This document shows positions 24,109-35,230 of a stretch of DNA of 64,000 nucleotides, piece after piece (the first letter of the stretch is position 1; every line of letters begins with the position of its first letter). The stretch spans positions 14,248,001 to 14,312,000 of the forward strand of contig NW_026974140.1 of the NCBI RefSeq assembly GCF_037042905.1. The letters run 5' to 3'. The notes under the pieces are model-generated. The model saw nothing but the letters and a program-made list of their open reading frames with translations. It had not been told where the DNA came from and searched no databases. The position numbers and the translations under genes were made by a program. This DNA is from Lytechinus pictus. Lineage: Eukaryota > Echinodermata > Echinoidea > Temnopleuroida > Toxopneustidae.

Positions 24109-25233
24109 ATTGGTAAAGGTGCAAAATTGAACCTACTTTTGATAGAGTGTTTAAAACATCCTCATCCCATCATTGTTAAAAACTCTTGCAATTTTCAAAA
24201 ATAGACCCTATTCGAAAGTGAGGGAGCGAAGCAATCGAGCAGAACTTGAAGGATTTGTTGCACAATTTTTTGTAAATTTTATGCATTTTTGCAAGAAAAA
24301 TATAAATTTTCTAAATTTCTGTGGGTCAACTGCATGACCGTCGCCAAGGGGGTTGGGAGGTTGCGCACGCAGCCCCCCCCCCCTTAATTTTGGGTAAAAA
24401 GAAAATAAGCCCAATAATAGACGCAACAAATTTTCTGGGGGGAGGGGGGTTGGGAGTTTTGGAAAAGGGCGACTCGGTTTGTTGTTATTCATATCTATGG
24501 CCTTGTTTATATATATATATATAAATATGAATAGCCTATAGCAAAAAAAAAAAAAAAAAAAAAAAAGGTTTTCTTCAACACAACGGGGGCAGGAGTAGAG
24601 GGTAGGGGGTTAACAGTAACAATTGAACTGTATGTTATAGGCGCTAGGCTTGAGTGTATAACTACAATGGATAAGACTCAACGTTACTCGTTAGTGTTAC
24701 CCCCTCCCTCTGCCCCCGCCGCGCTGCATTTGCAAAATGGGCAATGCCAATCATCAGCTAAAATTAATATTATTAGGGTCTAGAGATCTGAAAATATTTA
24801 AGAACTGAACACTAACTGTATTTTTCCGGAATTTGCATGGGTTTCGTGTGTAGCCTCTGGCTCTAACACTAAGTTACTAGCACAGTTCTCAACAATGGAG
24901 TCAGGTTGGTCTAGGCTTATTAGTGACTAGGCCTAGTGACACTTATAGATAGGGCCCTAGCCTAGCCGGTCTATACTAGAGCATAGGCCCCAGTGCAACG
25001 CCCCAGTGACAATGTTGTGAGGGAGTAGGGCCTAGGCCAAGGCCTATAGTACCGTTTCACACCAACAAAATAGACAAACAAAGTTAGATCTAAAGCGTAG
25101 GTCTAGATCTAAGTAAATTCTAACTTCAACTTACCCCTTCCCGTTGAAAGTTGTTAATAACTGATTGAGGCATCCCTAAACTATTAAGTATACCCTCCAT
25201 TTTCCAGATTTATTTTTTCACGATCAATAGATT
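24109..25233. other. Central spacer of the giant foldback
   Basis: Unique-looking DNA without a recognisable coding sequence. It contains C- and G-runs (about 24371-24383, 24437-24449), a (TA)n stretch at about 24510, a 26-base A-run at about 24543-24566, and several TAGGCCTAG-like short palindromes at about 24920-25050. No DDE transposase motif is visible in any frame. Confidence 0.6.
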
Positions 25234-25354
25234 CATATATATGCACCTGCACTTCAATTCTCGGAAGCAAAAAGAGCGCGCTAGCTATACGTACATGAGG
25301 ATTTGCTCAGTGCATGCTCACTGCGACACGTTTATGCGCACGTACTGTAAAAAG

Positions 25355-26590
25355 TGATGATCAAATGAAAAGCGACGACCAAATGAAAAGTGCCGATCAA
25401 ATAAAAGCGACGATCAAATGAAAAGCGACCATCAAATATAAAGCGACCATGTATGGAATGCCGAAACCATCAACTTAAATTGTGATGATCAAATGAAAAG
25501 CGACGATCAAAAGAAAAGTGACCATCAAAGAAGAAGTGACGATCAAATAAAAAGTAACCATCAAATAAAAAGTGATCATCAAATTTAAAGTAGCCATCAA
25601 ATAAGTGATCATCAAATAAAAAGCGACCATCAAATTAAAAGTGAGCATCAAATAAAAAGTTAGCATCAAATAAAAAGTGACCATCAAATAAAAATCTATC
25701 ATCAAATTAAAAGTGAGCATCAAATGAAAAATGAGCATAAAATGAAAAGTGAGCATCAAATAAAAAGTGACCATCAAATAAAAAGTGACCGTCAAAGAAG
25801 TGATGATCAGATAAAAAGTGATGATCAAATAAAAAGTGACCATCAAATTAAAAGTGACCATCAAATAAAAAGTGAGCAACAAAAAAGCGACCATCAAATT
25901 AAAAGTGACCATCAAATAAAAACTGAGCATCAAATTAAAAATGACCATCAAATAAAAAGTGACCATCAAATTTAAAGTGACCATCAAATAAAAAGTGACC
26001 ATTAAATAAAAAGCGACCATCAAATTAAAAGTGACCATCAAATAAGAATTGATGATCAAATTAAAAGTGACCATCAAATTAAAAGTGACCATCAAATAAG
26101 TGATCATCAAATAAAAGGTGCCCATCAAATTAAAAGCGACCATCAAATGAAAAGTGACCATCAAATGAAAAGTGACCATCAAATAAAAAGTGACCATCAA
26201 ATAAAAAGTGACCATCAAATTAAGTGATCAAATAAAAAGTGACCATCAAACAAAAAGTGACCATCAAATGAAAAGCGATAAAAAAATTGAAAGTGACCAT
26301 CATCAAATCTAAAGTGGCCATCATCAGTTCAAAAGTGGCCACTATCGAATCAAAAGCAACCATCATCGAATCAGAAGCAGCCATCATCAAATCAAAAGCA
26401 GCCATCATCGAATCAAAAGCAGCCGCCATCAAGTCAAAAGTGGCCGTCATGAAGTCAAAAGTAACCGTCATCAAATAAAAAGCAAGTAAAAGGTGGCCGT
26501 CATCAAGTCAAAAGTAACCGTCATCAAATAAAAAGTGGCCGTCATCAAGTCAAAAGTAACCGTCATCAAATAAAAAGTGGCTGCCATCAA
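25355..26590 (-). repeat. Minisatellite array, right arm (inverted copy)
   Basis: Inverse of the left array: 18-bp units (plus-strand CATCAAATAAAAAGTGAC) from about 25355 to 26235, then 21-bp units to about 26590. The outer 21-bp block lacks exactly two units (42 bp) present in the left arm and is otherwise almost identical there. The inner 18-bp block is less collinear: about 150 bp at 25355-25490, including 'GTATGGAATGCCGAAACC', has no clear left counterpart. Confidence 0.9.
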
Positions 26591-26823
26591 CTTACAGGTG
26601 TCCTTTTGGCGCGCACATCAGGAACGCCGAAAGGACAACATTGATTTGATGTTAGAAACTGATTTGATGATGGCTGGTACAGAGGGATATGATGCTGAAA
26701 ATTGATATGATGATGGCCACTTTTGATTTACTGATGGCTGCACTTGATTTGATGATGGCTGGTACGGAGGTCCATCAAATCAAAAGTGACAGTGATCAAA
26801 TTTTAGCCTTTCCGCGTTCCATA

Positions 26824-26875
26824 GTACTCCGAGGAAATATCGTCTAGATCAGTTGCTCAGCGGTGACGTCAGAGG
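26824..26875 (+). repeat. Right target duplication and right part of the split host repeat
   Basis: GTACTC followed by CGAGGAAATATCGTCTAGAT, then CAGTTGCTCAGCGGTGACGTCA. It is matched in reverse complement by 35077-35126, after which both copies diverge. Confidence 0.85.
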
Positions 26876-27514
26876 TCAAAGGTCAACGGACGAGTGCTCA
26901 TGAATATGCATGAGTTACTTGTCAATCTCGCTGCGCCGAACAGTACAACGTTGTTTACGTTTTGCACACTCGTTATCAGCTGTGTGCATACATTGTGCAC
27001 GTGGGATTGTAGTAGATCTATGCAGGAACGTGAGCGTCCGTGATCTATGTGATGTGAATACATGTACATGTATCATACGACAGTTTGAGAGTATACTTTT
27101 AAGGCTACAAATAGACATTTCATTGTTGGGAAATTACTGTTACATGCATAATAGTTATTTCACTTTATGTGCATATCTTGGTTAAATCTGTGGGTATGAT
27201 GTTACCATCATGATATATGAAAGAAGGTGCTAATGTACCAAATTTCAAACTTCAAAAAAATACAGACTAGTTTTTCCACTTTACTCAGATGGAATAATTA
27301 ATGTACATGTTTGAATGATATATTTAAGCTTCTTCATCTACACATGTAATTACATAAAGGCATTTTGTCTTAGTATGGGTATTGAAAATTCAGACTCATA
27401 CAATGTAATTAAACTCTCATTCTTGTGAATGGATCACATCACGGTACATTTTACTGTGGGCACTTGTAAATATATCATTTTCAAAGTCTTCTTCACATAT
27501 TTCACTGTAAAAGA
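26876..27514. other. Non-coding stretch
   Basis: No gene is recognised. Short open frames occur on both strands near 26870-27185 without domain signals. GTAAAAGA at 27507-27514 is the probable left target duplication of the next element. Confidence 0.4.
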
Positions 27515-29639
27515 CATGGGTGTCGATCACGGGGGGATGGGGGGATATATCCCCCCTAATATTTCAAGTGGGGGATGGCCTGTATTATCATCCCCCCAAT
27601 AATTTAGGGTAGAAAAATTAAATGATGATGATGAAAAATGAAAAAGTATGATCATGATAATTATAGTGATGATTATAGTATGCCATCAATCAGTTTGTTT
27701 CCGTCGCAATGTGTGTATATTGTTATTAAATAAAAACATTATTTTCCAGGACTTTAAAACAGATGGGTGGAGGTTCAAGATGACAAAAATTTAAATGTTT
27801 ATGTATATGATATTTTTTAACACATGACATAAAAGGACCCCGATGAACTAAAAACAACTTTTGTTGATAGGGTGTTCTATCCCACCAGGCAGTGGTGAAT
27901 AAATACATTTTAATAAATCAATTAATTCAAAAGGGTGGGAAAATAAACGGGTGGAAAAATAAACGGGAGTAAACAGGGAAAACCCCACGGACGTAAATCC
28001 CAGAGGGCCGCAATTTTGAAAAAGTACAAATAACTTTTCTCAGATTTACCCCTCCCCACATCCAAGTGCATGATGTTTGTTCCATTTAATCTACAACCCT
28101 TTTGAATATCATTTCATTTTTGTTATGTAAAATAAGTAAATCGCCAGGGATCGCTGTCATAAAAAGTTATTTGCAATGAGGTCTGACATGAGGCGAAATA
28201 TTTTCGGACATTATTGAGACTACCTGAAATAGATGTTGTTCTATTTCACCTTTTTCTTATTCATTCCCAGAAAATTCAGAGAAAAAGAAAAATACCTTTG
28301 CGTTTCTATAATAGGCTTATCACTTCATTTATTTGCCTGGTTATACACACTTTACCGATGTATGTCATGGTAGTTATATATTAAGTTCGGCATTCAGTAA
28401 CTTGAACAAGAAAATATACCAAAAGCAAGATGTGCACAAAACGAAAGTCACCCCTACTTGTATATCCAAATACCTTGACTTGAACGATAACTTTTGGTCA
28501 ATAATATTTTGCAGGAGAGCATCGATGTCCTCATTATCTATCTATGTGGAAATGAGGTGCCTATAGTCATGAAAGAGTGAGCCCACATCAAATGCAAAAA
28601 TTTCACTTTAAAAAAAGTCATAATGGTCGTTTGGTGATCAGTAGCTCGGTGCCTTTGTTGTATGCGGTTGGATGTAATTGATATTAAAACATTTTATCAT
28701 GTGACCCCATCATACCTCTCATGAGAATATTGAGGTTCAGTGAGCTCAATATAATATGATCATATTTTTACAATTTTTTTAATAAGTGAAATCAATTGAT
28801 GGTTTCAGAAAGAATAATCATTCATTCTCTCTAAAGCGGATATGAGGATATGAACATCGGATGTTTTTTTCATGTTATTCTTGTTATTGTTATGGACTTG
28901 AATAACTAAACTTGATTAATTTTTTCTTATTTTGGCAAAAAGAAATATCTTTTGAGTTTGGAAAGGGATGGCAGTTTTACATTCTATATGAGCACACTCA
29001 TGCGGTACGTAAATTTCATTTTAACACATAATGTATATTAGCTGATATTACACACTGATGGTTCAAGAAAATGTTGGAGAAATATCATAACATGACAGTT
29101 GAGTTTTGATTGTTTTAATGTTTGTTTTTGTTTCATGCACTTATAAAGTATTTAAAACATGTTAAAATCCAGGGTTAAAATCGTCTAAGGAATGACGGTA
29201 AGCCCGATGGCACACGAGAAGCCACACAGTTTCTAATTTGTGCTAGTCTTATATTTTTTGTCCGAATGTGCATTTTATCATGATCATGCATTAAGAAGAA
29301 AAAAGATATTGCCAGTCGGGTTAGATTTAAGAGAGAAGTTGTATACATCATGCTCAATAAACATATCACTTTGTACATGGTCCAGACAATTTTTGTCATT
29401 TTTCTTTCGTATGGGTTTATAATAAGCTTACTTGTAACACAAATTGAATTTAAATAAAATTATATAAGTAAAGTACACTGCAACAATTAAGCAATTTCCA
29501 AGAACACCATGCATATCAACCACTCTCAAATGTCCTAACTTGTAATTTTAGTGGGGGTAATGTTGAAAGATCCCCATCCACAAGAACATTTGTGTCAATC
29601 ACCCCCCCCCCCAACCAAGAATACCGATCGACACCCATG
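27515..29639. mobile_element. hAT-like non-autonomous element (~2.1 kb)
   Basis: Left terminus CATGGGTGTCGATCACGGGG; right terminus CCGATCGACACCCATG. The 8-bp flanks GTAAAAGA (27507-27514) and GTCAGAGA (29640-29647) match at six of eight positions, consistent with a diverged hAT target duplication. Subterminal G- and C-runs resemble the other hAT MITEs here. The interior shows no transposase, only AT-rich DNA. Confidence 0.65.
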
Positions 29640-30112
29640 GTCAGAGAGTATGACAAAAAGGGTTGAGAAGTACATGTACTTTGTACAGATTAGTACAGAG
29701 CTGTGAAAGGGATAAGGAAAACAGAATAAAAATCATTATTGATTTTTAAAAGTAGATTAATCTCACAAATGTGGATTTTGATGCGTGCATCAGATTTTGG
29801 AAGAAAATCTTTACAATTGTCCTTGGAACTTTTAGTTTATTTATTTACTTTACATGAACATATAGATAATGCGTACAATTATTTTTGTTGTTCAGCTACA
29901 TTATTATCTAGCTACATGTAGCCAGGAAATGATATTGCCAATGATGTACATGAAGCCTCTTCGATAAAGACCCTGACCGGTGTAAAAACAATCATATATT
30001 AAAATAAAGGTAATGATTCTTCCAATAGTTAAAAATATTAAATAAAAATCAAAGAAACTACTCCTCCAAAGTACGCTTCGATTGAGCACCCCCATGTCGC
30101 CTGGAAATGATG
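29640..30112. other. Non-coding stretch
   Basis: No gene or bounded repeat is recognised. A short local inverted motif 'TAGCTACATGTAGCCAGGAA' lies near 29910. Confidence 0.4.
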
Positions 30113-30587
30113 ACGTCACGTTGTGTCAGGAGGGTTGTGGTTCCATAGGTTTGTGTACAAAAGCATTGGGTATTTTCTTCCATTTCCATGTTATGAATCC
30201 ATTTTTTTTCGCTTTCAGATGAAAATGGCACTCAAAATTATTCACTGTTCAAATTGTTGTAAACCTACAACTATTCACTACTTTTTTGTGATTTCTTTGT
30301 TTGGCTCTTATTGGGCCTAAATTGCTATGTCAGGAAAAGTTATTATACATAATCTAAATGCAGATAGAATTGAAATTTGCGCCAAGTAAGCAGGAAATAA
30401 ATATGGCAAAAACTAGTTCAAAACTGTAGATTTCATAAATTCAAGCTTGTGGGTAAAAATATATGTGATATCCCTATGTGATAGAAGTGAAGAGAATGAA
30501 ATGCGTTATCTGGAAAGCAAAAAAAATCACCCAGTGTTTCTGTGTACAAACCTATGGAATCACGACGCTTCTTACACAACGTGACGT
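30113..30587. mobile_element. Inverted-repeat element (~0.48 kb)
   Basis: Left ACGTCACGTTGTGT, with TTCCATAGGTTTGTGTACA downstream, is mirrored at right by TGTGTACAAACCTATGGAAT and ACACAACGTGACGT. The arms extend about 50 bp with mismatches. No coding capacity or clear target duplication. Family unknown. Confidence 0.7.
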
Positions 30588-31035
30588 TACGGTCTCGAGG
30601 CAAGTGAAAAGCATAATAAAGCCTATTTTCTAAGCGGGGTTCGAAGCCCGATAATTGGAATATTCTTAAGCAAAATACTCAGCTGGGAAGCGGTGAAAAT
30701 TAATATTGCATACCTTGCTGTATTTAGTAGCTTATAAGTTTTCGATTGGTATATAATTTATGAATTTCATTTTCGGGTCCGGTCTGGATCTATAAATAAA
30801 GGCACCTTTTCTCATTACCTTTGAAGTACAGTATTTATGAAATATATTTTTTGCAGCCATTATGAAAGAGCATTATGTTCAGATCTACATGTACCTTGCC
30901 AGTTAATTAAATTGCTAGTAACTATTCCATTGCAGTGTAACTTTTACATGTAGTTTGCATAGGTGGATCCAGCTTTTGGCGAAAGGGGGGGGGGGGAGGG
31001 GGACCGCCGAGCGGCGCACATATTTTTGCACTATA
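30588..31035. other. Non-coding stretch with a single hAT-like end
   Basis: Near 30960-31020, 'AGGTGGATCCAGC' followed by a long G-run and 'GGGGGACCGCCGAGCGGCGC' resembles the left end of the GGATCCA-type hAT MITE at 12261, but no partner end or duplication was found. Confidence 0.4.
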
Positions 31036-31059
31036 AATGAAAATGAAAAGGGGTAAAGT

Positions 31060-31880
31060 CAAATTCAATTCAAATTCAAATTCATTTATTTCACTTCCAT
31101 CAAACAAAAACAAATTGTATACCATATATAAACATAAATATTTGTATCCGTTGCAAACAAAATTAATAATACATATGTTGTGAAAAAAAAACACTTAGAC
31201 GATTTGGGCAACACATTGTAGGTTTTAAATATATATACTATTTTTCAATAGAAATTAAATTAAGATGGAAATGGAGGAACCCAATAAAAAGCAATGCTGG
31301 TACAATGTGGGCCCCTCAAGAAATAGATAACACAACAAATACCAAAATAACAAAGTATAAATACAGATAATCAAATGAGAAAAGAATGAATAAAGGAGAG
31401 GGAAATATACTCACAAAATAAATACAAAGTAATAAAAAATATACAGTTTGGTGAAGGACAAAACAACCCGTCCTAAAAATATCTACCCTTCCCACCCCCC
31501 CCCCCCAGAAAAAGAGAAGAAAAAAGGGGGAGAATGCCCTGAGAAGATGGATGGGTGCTGCTGTACGTAGATAGAACACATGCCGTCGTGGACTCAAGCA
31601 AACTGGATTCAATGATGTGTATAAAAGGAGAAAAAAATATATAAAATAACCTGGAAAGAATATAATGCACGAAAAATGTGATTGATGCCGTTAAACAAAT
31701 AACCGGTAGGAAGGCGGATAAGCGGAGAGGAGAAAATAGAGGAGAGGATAGACACAATAATGAGCACATCTGAGAAGGACTTGTGTTGACAGAAGTCTGA
31801 CCCTGTCAAATGCTCTTTTCAAAATGTAGGATTTCCAGTCATGCCATTTTGCATGACCACACGCAGATAATATTTCCGGG
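31060..31880 (-). mobile_element. Probable LINE 3' UTR and tail
   Basis: On the minus strand the sequence ends ATAAATGAATTTGAATTTGA followed by ATTGAATTTGAC, an A-rich tail with TGAATT repeats typical of non-LTR retrotransposons. The upstream part (to about 31880) is non-coding, with AGAAGG-rich tracts and a C-run near 31495-31506. The 5' limit is uncertain, and a hAT-like G-run lies at about 31878-31889. Confidence 0.45.
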
Positions 31881-32322
31881 GGGGGGGGCAAATCTCGAAC
31901 ATATTTTTGAAAAATAAAAACGGACCGAGCTGCTCATGTGGCGATTATTTTTTTTTTATAAAGTGTAATAAAAGTATTTGGTACACCGTGACATCTCACA
32001 TTTGCACATTTTTCATAGTTTTCATGAAATGTTAAGGGAAAAAATGTGTTTTCACAACAACTGATCGGGAATTTGCCCCCCCCTTCCCCCTTGCTGCGTA
32101 CGACCATTCCCTGAAGTCCACTTAAACATATATCATTACAACATAAAATATACATGAATTTAGACATATAATCTTTCTTAGACATATATAGAGAGAGATT
32201 GAAAAACTTATCAAAGAAACAAGCAAAAAGTAACACAAAATCTCGTGTACTAACCCTTTTATTGCGATGAGGCCGATACTTGTGTATATTAATTGAGATG
32301 CAATTTTTTTACTATATATACA

Positions 32323-32900
32323 CAGGGGCGTCGATCTTTTTTTTCACATGGGGGGGGGGGGAATCATGAATCAACTTTCCAACGGCGCTCGATCACACAA
32401 AACAAACAAACTCATATATATATATATATATATATATAGCTGAAATTTTTTAGTAAACTGACCTGAAAATAGGACAAAGGTGCCTTTTAAAGACTGTTTG
32501 TAGTAACTCATGAGGAGAATACATATCTCACTACACAGATAATGCGAGTGCCGAGGGCGAGCTGAAATTTCTTTATATTCTGACCAGAAAGCTTGATATC
32601 CTCTGCATTTTGGTACCTATGATTAAGATGGGTATCTAAAAAAGACAAAACATGCGAGCGCAAAGCGCGAGCTTAAAATTTTGATATTTCGATCTGAAAA
32701 AAATGACAGTTTAATGGACGTTTTTAATAAAGAACAAGATTATATCCAACAAAAGATTATTGCAAATCGAAGCGGGACTTCTTTTGAGGCTTAGAACTGA
32801 GAACGGGACATTCTATTCACCTATTTAATGATGAAAAGTGTGGGGTTTTGCTACAGAAATGGTGCGAGCGCGAAGCGCGAGCTGAATTTTTTTTTATTCC
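32323..32900 (+). repeat. GCGAGCG-type array fragment with hAT-like left end
   Basis: It starts CAGGGGCGTCGATC followed by T- and G-runs. It contains about three units with the core GCGAGCGCAAAGCGCGAGCT or GCGAGCGCGAAGCGCGAGCT at about 32547 (degenerate), 32654 and 32864, each followed by 'GAAATTT...TATTC.GA.CTGAAAA'. The spacing is about 105-210 bp. The terminus resembles, inverted, 'AGCGACGCCCCTG' at about 43066-43078. The right end is not certain. Confidence 0.65.
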
Positions 32901-33002
32901 AATCTGAAAAGCGGACAATTTGAGCACGATTTTAAACAAAGAACGAGTTGTGTAGCTCAATATCGCTTGCTGATTTCTGTGTAACATTACCATCTTATTT
33001 TA

Positions 33003-33335
33003 TTTTTGTACATGCGGAATTATTGGAGGAGGGGAGGGGGGCAAAACGATATGTTTGCCCCCCAATTATTTCTATTGGTGGGGCGAAGGACTATCTTGGC
33101 CCCCTGACGAGCTTGAAAAAATAGCCTTTTTTGCCCCCTGACGAGCTTGAAGACCTTTATTGCCCCCCCCCCCCCTGACGAGCTTGAAGACCTTTTTTTG
33201 TTTTGCTTGTTAATTTTTTTTTCCAGGTACGAAGTCCTTTATTTGTGATTGAAGACTTTTTTTTTGCTTGTCAATTTTTTTGGCGGACGGTTTTGCCCCC
33301 CCCCCCCCCTGTGGAAAATTGTAGGTACGCCACTG
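33003..33335 (-). mobile_element. hAT MITE relative of the 21091 element (opposite orientation, one end)
   Basis: On the minus strand it starts CAGTGGCGTACCTACAATTT, then CCACAGGGGGG, GGCAAAACCGTCCGCCAAAA, T/A runs, 'TCAATCACAAATAAAGGACT' and repeated 'TCAAGCTCGTCAGGGGGGC'. These are the same blocks in the same order as 21091-21547. The other terminus and an 8-bp duplication are not visible, so it is truncated or fused to the repeat on its left. Confidence 0.75.
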
Positions 33336-33556
33336 TTTAAAGTGCTATACTGTACGTACAAATATGACCGACTTTTGAGTTTTGTTTTGGTCATGGTTCT
33401 TTAGGATTTTTTTTGTTCCAGAGAGAGTTTACTCAGTCCACTTCAATATATGCAAAAGGGAGACAATTACTGTATTCTTGTTCTACTGCAAATTCCAATT
33501 ATTGTTTGGTCAGCCATATTATGAAAGAACAGTACATTTCAGACCAAACTTGCCAG
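33336..33556. other. Short non-coding spacer
   Basis: No feature is recognised between the hAT MITE fragment and the TTAA foldback. Confidence 0.4.
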
Positions 33557-34157
33557 TTAAAGGACAAGTCCACCCCAACAAGCTGACTTGAATAGATAAA
33601 GAAAAATCAAACAAACACTCTGAAAATTTCATCAAAATTGGATGTAAAATAAGAAAGTTATAACAATTTCAAGTTTCGCTTAATTTTTTCAAAACAGTTA
33701 TATGCACATCTTAGTCAGCATGCAAATGAGGGGACCGATGACATCATTCACTTACTATTTCTTTTGTATTTTATTTTATGAAATATGAAATATTTTGATT
33801 TTCTCGTCATTGTCTGTTAACAAAGTTTCATTCCTCCCTGAACACATGTAATTCCATTATTCTAACATTTTGTGGTTCGAGCAAAGGGGTACTAATATTG
33901 TCGAATTAGTAAAAATTGAAATAGTGTATTATTCAAACAAAAACAAAAGAAATAGTGAGTGAGTGACATCATCGTCTCTCTCATTTGCATATCACCGAGT
34001 TGAGTATAGAACTGTTTTGTGAAAAATAAGCCAAATTTTAAAATGTCATAACTTTCTTATTTTACATCCGATTTTGATGAAATTTTCACCATTATTCATG
34101 TTTGATTTGTCTCTATTTATTCAAATCATTTTTTTCTGGGGTGGACTTGACCTTTAA
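33557..34157. mobile_element. TTAA-flanked long-arm foldback MITE, copy 2
   Basis: Begins TTAAAGGACAAGTCCACCCC and ends GGGGTGGACTTGACCTTTAA, so TTAA lies at both borders. The arms contain AAAATAAGAAAGTTATAACA against TGTCATAACTTTCTTATTTT. The centre has ACTTACTATTTCTTTTGTAT and its inverse. It is clearly the same family as 11101-11624 and about 75 bp longer. Confidence 0.88.
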
Positions 34158-35076
34158 TGACTTTGCCATTATTTTCCTGCTATATATTACTGTCATGCGA
34201 ACAAAAGAAGCAACTCTGTGGAACACGTTTATGAGGAAATGTGTAAAATTGTCATTGTCATTTTACATGTGGAAATATAGAATTTCTTGCTTTTTAAGTG
34301 ACTCCATTTAGGAAACTTGGGGCCATGTGACTTCAATTAAACTGGCATCATGAAGAAATTACATAATTAACCCAAATCAAGGGGAGTGTCAATTTTGAAG
34401 GATATAAAGTCGCTACCCTCTTTCCATATATACCCAGTAGGTATATTCAAGAAGACATCGTGGCCTCGGAGGAAACTTTCGAGAGCTTTGTTCTGTAGGA
34501 TCTTCAAAGTCGTTGTTCCCAACTGTTTGGAAATATGCAGGATGGAATCTCTGATAGAATGACGTTAATTTCCCGTCGCCATCACACCATATATGAAAAA
34601 AACGAAGATAAGTGATCAAGACTTGTCTGATTTGGTAGACACGCAAGAAACTGAATTTGGAAACCGCGCGCTGTATAATTATGTATAGGCCTACAGTACA
34701 CAATACAACCAGGGAGTTGGGAGTCTCCCTAATACAACAGCACGGCAGACGGTACAGTACACAAGTCTATGGCTTATGTTGTGCTGCTTTGTGCGATCCG
34801 ATTGATTATGTAATCCATATACGATAGTCTACGCTCAAAAACCTTCAGGGGAAACATACACGATACGATTCATTTATGATGTTTTTGTGTGTTTAATTTG
34901 ATTTCTTTTATTAATTATTTACAACGAAAAGTCCTTTCTTAGGTAATTAATATTCATTTTATCGGTAGATCACACCATATTTCTCAACCCAGTAATCTTC
35001 CCTGCTGTTAACAAAGACTAGCAGCTGAACGGGAGGCGTGTCCACTTTTAACGACTTTCCCTCAAAAATCTGAGGG
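34158..35076. other. Non-coding stretch
   Basis: No gene is recognised. An open frame at 34413-34703 (-) has no identifiable domain. A small palindrome 'CTCAAAAATCTGAG' lies just before the host repeat. Confidence 0.4.
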
Positions 35077-35230
35077 AGTGACGTCACCGCTGAGCAACTG
35101 ATCTAGACGATATTTCCTCGGAGTACAGGTTCTCGGTTTTGCGCGCACACTCGGCTGGCCGGGCGTACGCACGGAATAGAACGTATATATCGGTGCAAAT
35201 AAATTCGTTTAATATCGTCTAGAACTAGAC
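35077..35230 (-). repeat. Unoccupied copy of the giant foldback's host repeat
   Basis: In reverse complement it reads continuously through the left flank (22268-22373), one GTACTC (plus-strand GAGTAC, 35121-35126) and the right flank (26830-26875) of the giant foldback, with only small differences. The repeat is itself bounded by inverted TCTAGACGATATT and AATATCGTCTAGA motifs, suggesting a ~125-bp MITE. It therefore serves as an in-window pre-insertion site. Confidence 0.85.

Larger units (their letters stand above)
22380..26823. mobile_element. Giant foldback element (4.44 kb) with inverted minisatellite arms
   Basis: The left arm (22380-23974) and right arm (25234-26823) are inverted copies. 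Termini: TATGGAACGCGGAAAGGCTA at left and TAGCCTTTCCGCGTTCCATA at right. Inner ends: GAATTGAAGTGCAGGT at left and ACCTGCACTTCAATTC at right. Both borders carry GTACTC (22374-22379, 26824-26829), a 6-bp target duplication. Each arm consists of unique terminal DNA, then 21-bp units (TTTGATTTGATGATGGCTGC type), then many 18-bp units (TTTTTATTTGATGGTCAC), then unique inner DNA with TACGTACG/GCTAGCGCGC. The ~1.26-kb spacer has no transposase. The element is non-autonomous, and the superfamily is unknown (6-bp duplications are reported for IS3EU and Dada, from memory). The related site at ~35.12 kb is unoccupied. Confidence 0.9.

Noticed and set aside
25475-26218. 247-codon repetitive open frame (FYLMVT units)
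   Set aside because: It arises from 18-bp tandem units; it lacks a unique domain, and the opposite strand is equally open.
31316-31891. Overlapping minus-strand open frames of 66-98 codons
   Set aside because: They are pyrimidine-rich low-complexity translations beside a LINE tail and C-runs.
32323-33335. One 1-kb hAT element from CAGGGGCGTCGATC to TACGCCACTG
   Set aside because: The ends are similar in type, but the 8-bp flanks (TATATACA and TTTAAAGT) do not match, so two fragments are reported instead.
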